IMG/VR virus record: IMGVR_UViG_3300035034_000949
Location: 1-62,100 of that record
DNA length: 62,100 bases
Strand: one strand, 5' to 3'
Source: a virus
The notes beneath the pieces are model-generated. The model searched no databases, was not told where the DNA came from, and worked only from the letters and a program-made list of their open reading frames with translations. A program made the translations under genes and the position numbers. How positions within the stretch are numbered: the stretch's first letter is position 1; the number at the start of each line of letters is the position of its first letter. Below, one piece after another: positions 27,444-35,977 of this stretch.

Positions 27444-29576
27444 ATGGCGATTTTGTTTGAGAAAGACTGGTTGTCTCACCCAACCGCAATCGTGCATCAC
27501 GCCACCACCAACACGTCGTGGGTGGATTTTGCCGTACTGCTCAAGAGGATGGGGGTAAAAAATCACCTGTTTCACCTGGCGCTTTTAAACCCGGAGTTGG
27601 AACATGTTGATCCGTTTGATCCCCATTTGTCATTTGAAACGAAGAACATGATCCGGATGGAGGCTCAGTTTAATCCCTGGTACTTCTTTCGTGAGATCGT
27701 CAGAGTGCCGCCACAAGCGGGCCCTAACCCGGTGAAACTCCGAGCCAATCGAGGGAACATCTCCTTGTATTGGTCGTTTTTGAATCACATCGATTACGCC
27801 CTTGTGCAAATACGTCAGACGGGTAAGTCGGTTTCCACCGACTGTCTGATGGCGGGGCTGATGTACGTCTTCTCGTCCAACACCATGATGGGCCTGTTCA
27901 CCAAGGACGACGCCCTCCGGCGCTCCAACGTGGATCGACTGAAGCGGGTGCGGGATTTCTTACCCGGGTACATTTATACCAAAGACAAACTGGACATCGA
28001 TAACCAATCGGAGTTCTCCTACGAGACGTTGCAAAACCACTACAAAACCGCGGTGGGCCAAAAGAGTGAGATCGGCGCCAACAACATCGGTCGTGGCTTT
28101 ACCATGCCGGTGCAGCAGTACGATGAGGCGGCTTTCATTTCTCTATTGGACGTCACCATGCCGGCGGCATTGGCGGCGGGTAACGCGGCGCGTGAGGAAG
28201 CTGCGCTGTACGACAACCCATACGGCAACATATACACCACCACCGCCGGCCGTAAAGACACTAGGGTTGGGAAGTACGTGTATAAGTTCTTTCACCGGGC
28301 TGCACCGTGGACAGAGTCGTTTTACGACGCCCAGGATGAGAGGGAGCTGCACAACCTGGTGCTGACCAACGGCAAAGGTCGTAAGCTAATGATTCACGGG
28401 GTGTTCAACCACCGTCAGTTAGGGAAAACCGACGAGTGGCTGGCGAAGACGCTGGCGGAGAACAACGCCACCGGCTCCGGGGCGAACATGGACTTCTTCA
28501 ACATCTGGGAATCCGGGGGTGAAGAAAACCCCATAGACGCTAAGTTGGCGGAGGTCATTCGCGACTCAGAGCGGGATGCGGTGTTCAATCACATCTGTCG
28601 GGAGTATTACATTCTAAAATGGTACATTCCCGAGGGCAATGTGGATGCGTATATGCGTGAGAGTAAAACTGTGTTGGGACTGGATACGTCCGAGGCCATC
28701 GGTCGGGACGGTATCGGGTTTGTGTTATCGTCGGTGGTGAATATGGAAACCATTGCCACCATGTCGATCAACGAGACCAACCTGTATCGCTTTGGTAAGT
28801 TCTTAGCCTGGTTCTTGTGTGAGTACACACAAACCACCTTGGTCATTGAGAAGAAATCCAGTGCGCAAAACATCATTGATACTCTTCTGATCGAACTGCC
28901 CAAGCGAGGCATAGATCCGTTTACCCGGATCTTTAACCGCATTGTAGATGAGGCACCTAAAGGCTCTGAGGCCTACCGTGAAGTGGTGGGGACACCGATG
29001 AATCGTCGTCACCCGGAAGTTTACAGCAAGTACAAGAAATACTTCGGCTTTAACACGACCGGGGATTCTCGAAAACTGTTGTACAGTACCGTGCTGGGGT
29101 CTTATACCACCAAAGCTGCCGGAATGGTGTACGATAAAACGCTGATCCAGGAGATGTTGGGTTTGGTGATTCGGGATGGGCGCATTGACCACAGTGAAAC
29201 GGGGCACGACGACATGGTAGTGTCGGTGTTGATGGCGGAGTGGTTTGTTACCCACGCGAAGAATCTTAAGTTCTATGGCATCGATCCCATGACCATCAAA
29301 ACGTCGTCGTATAAGAAAAAAGCCGACATGCCACTGGAGGAACAGCTTCACGACTTTGAGCAAGAACAGCTGCAAGAAGAAATGTCCGCAATTTGGGAGG
29401 AACTCCGAAACACGTTCGATGTGTTTAAGATATCCCGACTGGAGAGTAAGATCTACCGACTGTCCTCCAAGCTGGTCGAGAGCGACGAAGACTACTTGTC
29501 GATTGATGCCATGCTGGAGCAGGCCTCGCAAGATCGAGAAAACAAACGCAAATCCATGCGACTGGGTAGACGCTAA
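27444..29576 (+). CDS. Terminase large subunit (DNA packaging motor)
   Basis: At 710 aa this matches phiKZ-type TerL (gp25). The ATPase part has QIRQTGKSVST near residues 121-131 (Walker A with GKS), a following helix 'LMAGLMYVFSSNTMMGLFTKDD', and QYDEAAFI near 226-233 (Walker B with catalytic Glu). The nuclease part includes TLVIEKKSSAQNIIDTLL and ends with SETGHDDMVVSVLMAEWF near 587-604, the usual last acidic metal-ligand motif of TerL nucleases. A charged helical tail (residues 640-710) follows. It packages and cuts genome concatemers at the prohead portal. No small terminase is recognisable nearby. Confidence 0.92.
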   Translation: MAILFEKDWLSHPTAIVHHATTNTSWVDFAVLLKRMGVKNHLFHLALLNPELEHVDPFDPHLSFETKNMIRMEAQFNPWYFFREIVRVPPQAGPNPVKLRANRGNISLYWSFLNHIDYALVQIRQTGKSVSTDCLMAGLMYVFSSNTMMGLFTKDDALRRSNVDRLKRVRDFLPGYIYTKDKLDIDNQSEFSYETLQNHYKTAVGQKSEIGANNIGRGFTMPVQQYDEAAFISLLDVTMPAALAAGNAAREEAALYDNPYGNIYTTTAGRKDTRVGKYVYKFFHRAAPWTESFYDAQDERELHNLVLTNGKGRKLMIHGVFNHRQLGKTDEWLAKTLAENNATGSGANMDFFNIWESGGEENPIDAKLAEVIRDSERDAVFNHICREYYILKWYIPEGNVDAYMRESKTVLGLDTSEAIGRDGIGFVLSSVVNMETIATMSINETNLYRFGKFLAWFLCEYTQTTLVIEKKSSAQNIIDTLLIELPKRGIDPFTRIFNRIVDEAPKGSEAYREVVGTPMNRRHPEVYSKYKKYFGFNTTGDSRKLLYSTVLGSYTTKAAGMVYDKTLIQEMLGLVIRDGRIDHSETGHDDMVVSVLMAEWFVTHAKNLKFYGIDPMTIKTSSYKKKADMPLEEQLHDFEQEQLQEEMSAIWEELRNTFDVFKISRLESKIYRLSSKLVESDEDYLSIDAMLEQASQDRENKRKSMRLGRR

Positions 29577-29582
29577 CGGCAT

Positions 29583-29625
29583 AGATCCTCTGTGAGCTCC
29601 TGAGGGGGCTCACAGAGGGGTATGT
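29583..29625. terminator. Bidirectional hairpin terminator
   Basis: CCTCTGTGAGC (29587-29597) pairs with GCTCACAGAGG (29608-29618) between convergent genes. The plus-strand tail is GGTATG; on the minus strand the tail is ATCTATGCCG. Confidence 0.85.
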
Positions 29626-30854
29626 TATCCGTAGTAGTCTTTGGCTAGGGTGCGTAGAAGCAGGTATATCAGAAGGCCCGTGCGGGCAGCTGATAAGGTA
29701 TTGGGGTTACGGATACCCGTTGCCAGGCGCACGATCTTCTCCGAGGTTTGTCGGATCTGCCGAACCGAGTCTTCGCTGTTTTTTGAGGCCATGAACACTC
29801 CACGCAAACGCAATACCACCGATTGGAAATCTTTTGGGTTGGGGATCGTGTCCCGGTGAGTCTGGACATAGTCCATGGAATACACCACCAACTCCTGCGT
29901 GAGCATCTGGATGTCTTTCGCCAACCGGCCTTTGTAGTTGTTGGTCATGAACGACAACGAATCCCTGAGGTGTTTTTCAGAGGTGGTGTGCATGATCTCC
30001 AGGGTCGTTTCGACCAGGTCGTCTTTAATGAACGACGTTTTGTCTTCGATGACCGTGTGGATGTAGCGTATGTAATCGCGCTCTTTGTTGATCACGTCGC
30101 GGATGAGTTTCTCACCGTCTTGCTCCCCGACCATACCACCTGAGGACACCCGGCTCTCCGACTCACGGATGCGGTAAAAGACATCGTTCATATCTTTGAC
30201 TAACTGTTTCAGTCGGGTGTGGATGTCACTGATGGCATAAAGAACTTTGTCATCGGGCGTATGGGTGAGGAAGGTCTTCTTATGGATCGAGCGGTCGGAT
30301 AAAAGTTCTTCGGCTCGGGCTATGAAGAGTTTCTTCCAGCTTCCATGTTCTTTAAGGGTAAATTTCCTAGACAGCGCCTTGTATGTGGCCTGAGCAATCG
30401 CCTCGTCCGCGGGGTAGGGGAAGAAACGGCTGAGTATGCTGCCCATCAATCGATACTGAAAGATCAGCGCCGTCAACAGCTCCCCTTCGCGCTTTAGCGG
30501 CTCTGATAGGCTGGATGTCCGTATGGCATGAATCAGCCAGATGCATGACTGGTTAAACACGTTCGGGGCGACCTTGTGTGTGCGGTTGACAGAGGGTAGG
30601 TTGAAAATATCCTCTTGCAACGCCATATCGTCAACCACCAACACTTCGTCGAACCAGGCGTTGTAGTCGGTCTGTTTAAACCGCATGGGGTGTACCCCCA
30701 ACAGATTCCCACCAAAAAAAGCAATGTGGTCTTCGTTCTTGTTGACAAACTGACTTTCGAATGTGCGAAGTTCCTGTATGATGGCAGGGGTGATGCGTAC
30801 GTCTGCGGTGTGTGTACGAAACACATCTTTTAATGTAATGGTCATGGTGGTCAT
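29625..30854 (-). CDS. Hypothetical protein (409 aa)
   Basis: A 409-aa helical, charged protein convergent with the terminase gene. The middle (YAISDIHTRLKQLVKDMNDVFYRIRESE) and following segments look coiled-coil-like. I chose ATG 30854; a TTG at 30860 and an ATG at 30845 are alternatives, and none has a clear ribosome site. No domain recognised. Its place next to the terminase suggests a conserved phiKZ-like core protein, but no role is shown. Confidence 0.65.
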   Translation of the reverse strand: MTTMTITLKDVFRTHTADVRITPAIIQELRTFESQFVNKNEDHIAFFGGNLLGVHPMRFKQTDYNAWFDEVLVVDDMALQEDIFNLPSVNRTHKVAPNVFNQSCIWLIHAIRTSSLSEPLKREGELLTALIFQYRLMGSILSRFFPYPADEAIAQATYKALSRKFTLKEHGSWKKLFIARAEELLSDRSIHKKTFLTHTPDDKVLYAISDIHTRLKQLVKDMNDVFYRIRESESRVSSGGMVGEQDGEKLIRDVINKERDYIRYIHTVIEDKTSFIKDDLVETTLEIMHTTSEKHLRDSLSFMTNNYKGRLAKDIQMLTQELVVYSMDYVQTHRDTIPNPKDFQSVVLRLRGVFMASKNSEDSVRQIRQTSEKIVRLATGIRNPNTLSAARTGLLIYLLLRTLAKDYYG

Positions 30855-30875
30855 CCACAAATGGGTGTCAAGGAG

Positions 30876-30906
30876 GTCATACAGTGAGGCAGGGTAACTG
30901 CCTCAC
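30876..30906 (-). terminator. Hairpin terminator with TATGAC tail (minus)
   Basis: GTGAGGCAG (30884-30892) pairs with CTGCCTCAC (30898-30906). On the minus strand it is followed by TGTATGACC. It closes the 30946-31797 gene. Confidence 0.7.
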
Positions 30907-30945
30907 CGGGTTGGTTGTGTCGAAGAGCTCCCTCACATCACATGG

Positions 30946-31797
30946 TCAGTGGGGCGTTCTGATCTGGGCGTGGTAGTTCATGTGCGTCTCATAGTACTCG
31001 CACATCGCACTCAACGCCCACTCCCTGGATTGGGGCGGTGCGTCTTGTTCGTGCAGGTGGGTTTTGTATATGGCCACCGAAATGGGGTTTAAGAGTTTTG
31101 GGGGTCGGACGATGTCTTTCTGTACCAGGGTCGAGGTGTCAGGGTCGTATTTCACCAACACCAGATTACCCACGGTGGGGTTCAGCAGGTAGCCCCTGAA
31201 GAGATCGCCATCCTGCGTTGACCACAGGAGGTCACCGCGGCACAAGATATCCAGCGCATCAGTCACCACCTTGGCCCGATACGCCTCCGGCAGACCTTTC
31301 AGCAAAAGTGCCTGTCGGCGGTCCTCTTTATCCAGATACCACCGAGCTTCCGCCTGGGCCAGTGTGAGATGATCCAGTGCGTCCTGATAAAGAAATGTGT
31401 GCCGATGGGATTCGTTGCGCGCCAGTGCCTCAATGGGCACTGCCCGTGTACCTACCCGCATCAACACTTGTTTCAGTTTAGGGTGCGTCCAGCGTGCGTC
31501 CAGGATCAGTTGGTATATTGCGCAGGCTTCCCGGCGGTCTTTTAGATCTTTCACCCCGGCCCGAATGTACAGGTCAGGACTGTACCGACACGACGTCAGC
31601 AAGAACTCCCCCTGGTCCTCTAGGACGTAGTCCTTGGTCTCGGCTGCGTTGCGGATGCGGGCGATCCACCGATACCGGCTCGCCACGGTGGAATGGGATG
31701 CTTTAAAGAACGTATCCACTAAAGCAAACCACGCCTCTTTTTTATCCGACAAGTCCTCAGTGGGGGTGGTACTTGGGAGGGCTTTAGACTTTGCCAT
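30946..31797 (-). CDS. Hypothetical protein (283 aa)
   Basis: The frame is open to 31881, but ATG 31797 has a GGAGT ribosome site and overlaps the end of the dCTP deaminase gene by 14 bases, so I take it as the start. The protein begins with a Lys/Ser/Thr-rich stretch and then is helical and basic, with many Arg/Tyr residues (RDRREACAIYQLILDARW, LAQAEARWYLDKEDRRQALLL). No family recognised. Transcription and translation are probably coupled to the deaminase. Confidence 0.65.
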   Translation of the reverse strand: MAKSKALPSTTPTEDLSDKKEAWFALVDTFFKASHSTVASRYRWIARIRNAAETKDYVLEDQGEFLLTSCRYSPDLYIRAGVKDLKDRREACAIYQLILDARWTHPKLKQVLMRVGTRAVPIEALARNESHRHTFLYQDALDHLTLAQAEARWYLDKEDRRQALLLKGLPEAYRAKVVTDALDILCRGDLLWSTQDGDLFRGYLLNPTVGNLVLVKYDPDTSTLVQKDIVRPPKLLNPISVAIYKTHLHEQDAPPQSREWALSAMCEYYETHMNYHAQIRTPH

Positions 31798-32368
31798 GGG
31801 TGACTCCGCGTTGGTCCTGGTATTTTCCGTTGCGTTTTTCATAGTCCGTCTCGCACGGACGCGCACCACGCATGAAGACAAACTGAGCGATGCCTTCGTT
31901 AGGGTACAGCAAAACCGGTTTCGGGGTCATGTTAGCGATCTCAATGACCACTTGCCCTCGAAACCCAGGCTCGATCGGCGATATGGCTAAGGATAACCCA
32001 GCCCGGGCGTACGTCGATTTACCCAAAGCAAGCACAAATACATCAGACGGTATGTCAAATACCTCAACGGTATGACCCAGAATAAACCCATGAGCGGGGA
32101 TCATGATGGGGCCTTCGTGACCCGACATGTCCACGGTGGTGAAATGGTCGTCATCGACTTTTTTAGGGTCAATGACGTTGCTGTTGGCCAGCTGAAACGG
32201 GCTGGCTATTTTAAACATCGACCCCAGACGGACGTCGTACCCATAGCTGCTGGGACCATAGCTGATGCAGTCGCCACGCACCAGCACATCGACGTAGGGG
32301 TCGATCATGCCCAGTTCGGCCAAGTCCAGTATGCTTCGGTCGTCCAGGAGGCCTGTGAGTTCTGTCAT
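31784..32368 (-). CDS. dcd: dCTP deaminase
   Basis: This 194-aa protein is a member of the dCTP deaminase/dUTPase superfamily, converting dCTP to dUTP for thymidylate synthesis. The deaminase form is shown by GYDVRLG (residues 45-51), the GKSTYARAGLSLAISPIEPGFRGQ block (109-132, with the catalytic Glu and the Arg/Ser phosphate-binding residues) and the closing NEGIAQFVFM. The length equals bacterial Dcd (about 193 aa). AAGGATAACT precedes the ATG. It would supply dTTP precursors for replication of the large phage genome. Its stop overlaps the next gene by 14 bases. Confidence 0.93.
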   Translation of the reverse strand: MTELTGLLDDRSILDLAELGMIDPYVDVLVRGDCISYGPSSYGYDVRLGSMFKIASPFQLANSNVIDPKKVDDDHFTTVDMSGHEGPIMIPAHGFILGHTVEVFDIPSDVFVLALGKSTYARAGLSLAISPIEPGFRGQVVIEIANMTPKPVLLYPNEGIAQFVFMRGARPCETDYEKRNGKYQDQRGVTHGKV

Positions 32369-32397
32369 GGTGAGTTATCCTTCGGAAATAGGGTAGA

Positions 32398-32415
32398 GGT
32401 GGGCCTAAGCCCACC
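32398..32415 (-). terminator. Short hairpin terminator (minus)
   Basis: GGTGGGC-CTAA-GCCCACC (32398-32415), between the stop of the 298-aa gene (32435) and the deaminase start; no U-run and no TATG tail. Confidence 0.55.
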
Positions 32416-32434
32416 CGGTATAGGGGGTCGGGGG

Positions 32435-33331
32435 TCAGTCAGCCTCGACCAAAGCCTGTTCAAATGGAACCCACATCATTTCTGAGAGGGCGCTGTCTTC
32501 GACGTTGAGGGTCAAGCCGGTGACCAGATCCAGAAGCAGATGAACGTCGTCATCCATACCCGCCACGTAGCAGTAGTGGCGACCGACTTCGCCGGTCTTA
32601 TCATTCAGAGGCGGTAGAAGGATGCCGCGTCCGATCATCAGCGTAGGGCGTTCGTCCAGATCCCCAATCGGAACATAGTCCGTGGCGCGGCGGGGGTCGA
32701 TCATCAGTTTGGTTTGGGTGATGGCGTCGACCACGCACACTACGTCTTTGATAGGTAGGGGTGTGAATGTGTCCACGTTCAACACCGTGAACGTGGTCTT
32801 ACGGTGGTCGAACACCAGACGGTACTGGGTCTGACACACCTCAAACGCATCCTTCAGCGCTGGGAAGCTGTCCGCCAGCCCCTCTTTTGAATTCTGCTCG
32901 ATGTCCAGCGCCGTGTCGCGAATCAGGGTTGCGATGCCGTAGTTGAGGATGTTGTACGTGGCAGACATGCTCTGGTCAGGCACAGACTGACCTTGCGGGA
33001 AGACCATCGAGGTGATGGTTCGCCCAGGATCCACCAGGTACATAAGTTGCCACATGGGCATCTCGCGGATGCTCAGGATGTTCTTCTGGAACAATTCATC
33101 AAACGGTGTATCTTCGTCCATATCGATCTCATACAGATCGAACACGTTATCGTCTTGGGTAATGAGTGCGGGAAGGTTGAAGTCCTTAGCGTTATCGGGG
33201 TCGATCTGGAACGCAGTAGCGACCAGAAGCAGTTTATCATTTGATGCCAGGGCATCGCACAAGGTTTCATACCCGACCACACTTTGTGTGGGGGTCGGTG
33301 CTGGGTAATCGTTCGCGGGTGCTTCGCTCAT
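32435..33331 (-). CDS. Hypothetical protein (298 aa)
   Basis: A 298-aa acidic protein with AAAGGATTC before its ATG. It starts with a Pro/Ala-rich stretch and continues as mixed alpha/beta (YETLCDALASNDKLLLVATAFQID...). A later segment (RRATDYVPIGDLDERPTLMIGRGILLPP) looks like a beta domain. No family recognised. It heads the minus-strand operon that runs through deaminase to 29625 and faces a 564-bp divergent control region. Confidence 0.66.
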   Translation of the reverse strand: MSEAPANDYPAPTPTQSVVGYETLCDALASNDKLLLVATAFQIDPDNAKDFNLPALITQDDNVFDLYEIDMDEDTPFDELFQKNILSIREMPMWQLMYLVDPGRTITSMVFPQGQSVPDQSMSATYNILNYGIATLIRDTALDIEQNSKEGLADSFPALKDAFEVCQTQYRLVFDHRKTTFTVLNVDTFTPLPIKDVVCVVDAITQTKLMIDPRRATDYVPIGDLDERPTLMIGRGILLPPLNDKTGEVGRHYCYVAGMDDDVHLLLDLVTGLTLNVEDSALSEMMWVPFEQALVEAD

Positions 33332-33790
33332 TAGATGAATCCTTTGTTGGGTTGTGTAGGTTTGGACACATGATCACCCCCCTGTTTATTTTTTGACAAG
33401 GGTCAGCCGCCTGACGGAGACGCTGACTACGTAGCGTAGCGTAGTAGGTATGTAGGTTAATATCTTTACCCTTACGGGTCATGGCTGTGTATGTGGATAT
33501 TCGGTAGATATATCCACCTTGCTACCTTAGACTAATGTTTCTTGTTAAAGTAAAAAAATATGCGCTTGATATATTTTAGGAAGAAGAAAAGCGGAATGAA
33601 GGAAGCGAGTGAAACGAAGCTGACTGAATGACAACCTTATCCCTTACGCTCTGTCGTAGGCGACACGCTAGTGGCGATGAAGACAGCCTTTGGAGAGGGG
33701 TATTTATACCTTCCTTTAGTAGTCTGAATAAGGCACACCCTTTAGATAGACCATGTGGTGAAACGGCAGGGTAGTTACTACTGGGCGTTT

Positions 33791-33819
33791 AGGAGGGCAC
33801 GAACGCCCTCCTTTTATGC
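33791..33819 (+). terminator. Hairpin with TTTTATGC tail, no gene upstream
   Basis: AGGAGGGC (33791-33798) pairs with GCCCTCCT (33805-33812), then TTTATGC. It resembles the core of the repeated hairpins at 19118, 38193 and 56535. Confidence 0.7.
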
Positions 33820-33844
33820 TGCATGTGGCCGAATAAAAAACAGA

Positions 33845-33862
33845 TAGACATCATCCCTATGT
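33845..33862 (+). promoter_or_regulatory. Promoter-like motif TAGACATCAT + TATG
   Basis: TAGACATCAT (33845-33854) followed by CCCTATG, with GAATAAAAAACA upstream, 51 bases before the 33896 start. Confidence 0.5.
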
Positions 33863-33895
33863 ACACACACCTACTACCTGTAAAGAGGAAACCTT

Positions 33896-34606
33896 ATGAT
33901 CCCCGTGTCCGTTGAAAATCTCCCCGCCTACGCGGAGAGCTTGACCGACTACCTGCGCGACAGAGCCGCTCTGGACGCCGTGAAGCTGCGTTTGAGCCAC
34001 CAGCGTACTAATAACCTTCCCGGTGATAAAGACACCGTGGCGTTGTGTCTGAAATACTTTGATGTGTACTACAGCTACTCAGACGACCAGAGCGTGTGGC
34101 GACGCGGTAACGCCGACGAACAGTGGCTCATCAAACACGACCTCTGGTTCGATCGGTGTGTATCAGTCGCTGAGACGTATCTGACCCAACAAGGACTTAG
34201 CCCAGTCCCTCCCACATACGACAAGGACACACACAACACGCTGAAGCTCTCCGCGTGTCGGCGGGGGATAACCGACGCGCAATGGGAGAAAATCGTGCTC
34301 CCTGTGGAAAAGGCGTTAATGGTGTTGGACGCCTACCCGTTGCCAAGGTCTGCGACCACTTACACTCTCCCTACCCAGGTTTGGGAAGGGTCTCGGGATC
34401 ACAAGGTGTTACTGGTGCCTCGGGCTGTGCGCGACGCCGCGGAGCAGGTGCGCATCGGCATGAATGCGGCAGTAACGCAAGGCATCCCCATCGATATCTG
34501 GATATCGTGCACCTCCAACAACGAGGACGATGTTTATCAGGTGTCTCATCGCAGGTTTCACATCTGGCCCACCGTGCCCAGATCAGTAAAGCGGGGTGGG
34601 GTATGA
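33896..34606 (+). CDS. Hypothetical protein (236 aa)
   Basis: A 236-aa protein with AGAGGAAACC before its ATG and a promoter-like motif 51 bases upstream. It is Trp/Tyr-rich in the first half (FDVYYSYSDDQSVWRRGNADEQWLIKHDLWFDR) with a helical middle and a strand-rich end. No motif recognised. Its stop overlaps the start of the membrane protein gene as ATGA, so the two are translated together and may act together. Confidence 0.7.
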   Translation: MIPVSVENLPAYAESLTDYLRDRAALDAVKLRLSHQRTNNLPGDKDTVALCLKYFDVYYSYSDDQSVWRRGNADEQWLIKHDLWFDRCVSVAETYLTQQGLSPVPPTYDKDTHNTLKLSACRRGITDAQWEKIVLPVEKALMVLDAYPLPRSATTYTLPTQVWEGSRDHKVLLVPRAVRDAAEQVRIGMNAAVTQGIPIDIWISCTSNNEDDVYQVSHRRFHIWPTVPRSVKRGGV

Positions 34607-34923
34607 CTCGGTTTGAGCGTGTCAAGATCTACATGGATGCCCTGGTGTGGTTTTGGGTGGCGCTGTCTACCGCTGCGGCTGTCTTGGTTGGGGGGTCGGA
34701 GGTGTGGTGGTCGATCGAGACTGCTGCGGGAGGTCTGACCCGCCTCGTCTTATTGTGGGCTCTGGCGATCGTGGTCTTGTTGGTCTGGGGGCTCCGTGAG
34801 AACCTCCTGCGACTGTGCGACGTGCCGCTGGTGGTGCTGACGCCTCTCCTGGCACCGTCTGTGGCCCTGCTGGTGATGCTCAGTGTCCCTGTGGTCGAAA
34901 CGGTCTCAGACATACATTATTAG
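34603..34923 (+). CDS. Small membrane protein (106 aa), three predicted helices
   Basis: ATG 34603 overlaps the previous stop (GTATGA). The 106-aa product has three hydrophobic segments: about residues 12-30 (VWFWVALSTAAAVLVGGS), 46-65 (LVLLWALAIVVLLVWGL) and 76-97 (LVVLTPLLAPSVALLVMLSV), with a short charged N-terminus. Size and topology fit a holin or another small inner-membrane phage protein, but no lysis enzyme lies nearby, so the role is open. A hairpin follows at 34925. Confidence 0.62.
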   Translation: MTRFERVKIYMDALVWFWVALSTAAAVLVGGSEVWWSIETAAGGLTRLVLLWALAIVVLLVWGLRENLLRLCDVPLVVLTPLLAPSVALLVMLSVPVVETVSDIHY

Positions 34924-34924
34924 T

Positions 34925-34948
34925 AGGATAGATACAGATATCTATCCT
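34925..34948 (+). terminator. A/T-rich hairpin
   Basis: AGGATAGATA (34925-34934) pairs with TATCTATCCT (34939-34948), directly after the membrane protein stop; there is no U-run, so it could equally be an RNA-stabilising element. Confidence 0.5.
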
Positions 34949-35000
34949 GAGATACACACCTGTCCTACGTCTAGGACGCTAACGATAAAAGGAAAAGACC

Positions 35001-35354
35001 ATGAAAGTTTCTTACGTAGTAACCCTGAACGCCCAAGAACTGAAGTCGGTAGCGCGCATCATGGAGGAAATAGCGCCCACCGAAGCCTTGAAACAGGGCA
35101 CGTTGAAAATAACGCAGAAGTCTAAGTTGACTTCTACTTTGGTAAAGTTCAAGTTAAAACGAACGGCCAAACTGGAGATGGAGATGGAGGTCTCCGAAGA
35201 TTACCTGGCGTGGTACGCCGACTCGGTGGAGCGCCTAGCCCCACTCGTTCGGGGATTAATCCCCCAGATGGTAAACTTGGGTGAGGAAGCGAAAAAGTGC
35301 GCCACCCGTGCACCCCAAGACACCGCCCCGATCACAGTGACGGACGACGAGTGA
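35001..35354 (+). CDS. Hypothetical protein (117 aa)
   Basis: A 117-aa Lys/Glu-rich protein with AAAGGAAAAGACC before the ATG. The N-terminal part alternates strands (KVSYVVTLNAQELKSVARIM, TLKITQKSKLTSTLVKFKLKRTAKLEMEMEV) and the end is acidic. No family recognised. Its stop overlaps the next gene's start (TGATG), indicating coupled expression. Confidence 0.68.
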   Translation: MKVSYVVTLNAQELKSVARIMEEIAPTEALKQGTLKITQKSKLTSTLVKFKLKRTAKLEMEMEVSEDYLAWYADSVERLAPLVRGLIPQMVNLGEEAKKCATRAPQDTAPITVTDDE

Positions 35355-35962
35355 TGATGACATGGGGGCAGCTAGCTGCCCCCACACAGTCTTTCTTTTT
35401 GGCAACGAGCGCGACCGCCATGACGCATAAAGAACTTTGCTTTACGTACAAGCTGCCACACAAGTGGGTACGCAGTCACGTAAAGCGTTACGAATCCACC
35501 GAGGCCGCCTTAGCGGCCTTTGAACACCCAGACCTCTCCGACTGTGTCAGCAAACACATTTCACGTCGGAGGTCGCAAGGTGAGGTGACTGACCACATCC
35601 ATACCACGTACAACGTGGGTCTGATTGACCTGATTCAGCGTTGGGCCGATCTGGGCTACCGGTTGACTCGCATTGCTTTTTGGTTAGACATTCACCCCGC
35701 CAACCTCAGAGATATGGTGTTTAAAACCGGGCACAAGATCCACTGGCTGGACAACCCGGCGTTGGATAACCGTGGTCAGTTGATGCGGTACCGCGTGAAC
35801 GACACCCCCACCACACTGACCGCCTTTGCAACACGGTACAATTATCAGGTGGGCGCTTTGTCGGACAAATGGCGCGACTTAACGGACGAACAGATGTCTA
35901 ATGAAATGACACGGATCGCAAAGGCTGCCGATCTGGTACAGGGTTTCCTGCGCGGACAGTAA
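35354..35962 (+). CDS. Hypothetical protein (202 aa), possible helix-turn-helix
   Basis: The frame is open from 35297; ATG 35354 overlaps the previous stop and a second ATG follows at once, so coupling decides the start. The protein is basic at the N-terminus (LPHKWVRSHVKRYES) and contains IQRWADLGYRLTRIAFWLDIHPANLRDMVFKTG near residues 95-127, which reads like a helix-turn-helix, and a second possible one near 160 (LTAFATRYNYQVGALSDKW). A DNA-binding regulator is a reasonable guess, not shown. Confidence 0.66.
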   Translation: MMTWGQLAAPTQSFFLATSATAMTHKELCFTYKLPHKWVRSHVKRYESTEAALAAFEHPDLSDCVSKHISRRRSQGEVTDHIHTTYNVGLIDLIQRWADLGYRLTRIAFWLDIHPANLRDMVFKTGHKIHWLDNPALDNRGQLMRYRVNDTPTTLTAFATRYNYQVGALSDKWRDLTDEQMSNEMTRIAKAADLVQGFLRGQ

Positions 35963-35977
35963 AAAAGAGAAGGATCA

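Larger units (their letters stand above)
33332..33895. other. 564-bp intergenic control region between divergent operons
   Basis: No convincing gene or tRNA is present. The region holds: TTGACA at 33394 and GTCAG/CTGAC repeats; a (GTAGC)-type repeat run at about 33428-33455; a hairpin GTGGATAT/ATATCCAC near 33493-33517; an A/T-rich stretch with TTGATATATTTTA (33566-33578); an 11-codon and a 33-codon ORF without good ribosome sites (about 33597 and 33628); a hairpin with TTATGC tail at 33791; and a TAGACATCAT promoter-like motif at 33845. A hairpin terminator with no plus-strand gene before it suggests a short transcript of about 200-300 nt, possibly non-coding. Confidence 0.5.

Noticed and set aside
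28803-29582. A 259-codon minus-strand ORF opposite the terminase 3' half
   Set aside because: The terminase nuclease motifs on the plus strand explain the region; the antisense product has shadow-type composition.
33267-33482. A 71-codon minus-strand ORF reaching into the 564-bp gap
   Set aside because: It overlaps the start of the 298-aa gene in another frame and has no ribosome site.
33482-33895. tRNA genes in the large gap
   Set aside because: No T-arm TTCGANNC with a matching acceptor stem was found on reading either strand by eye.
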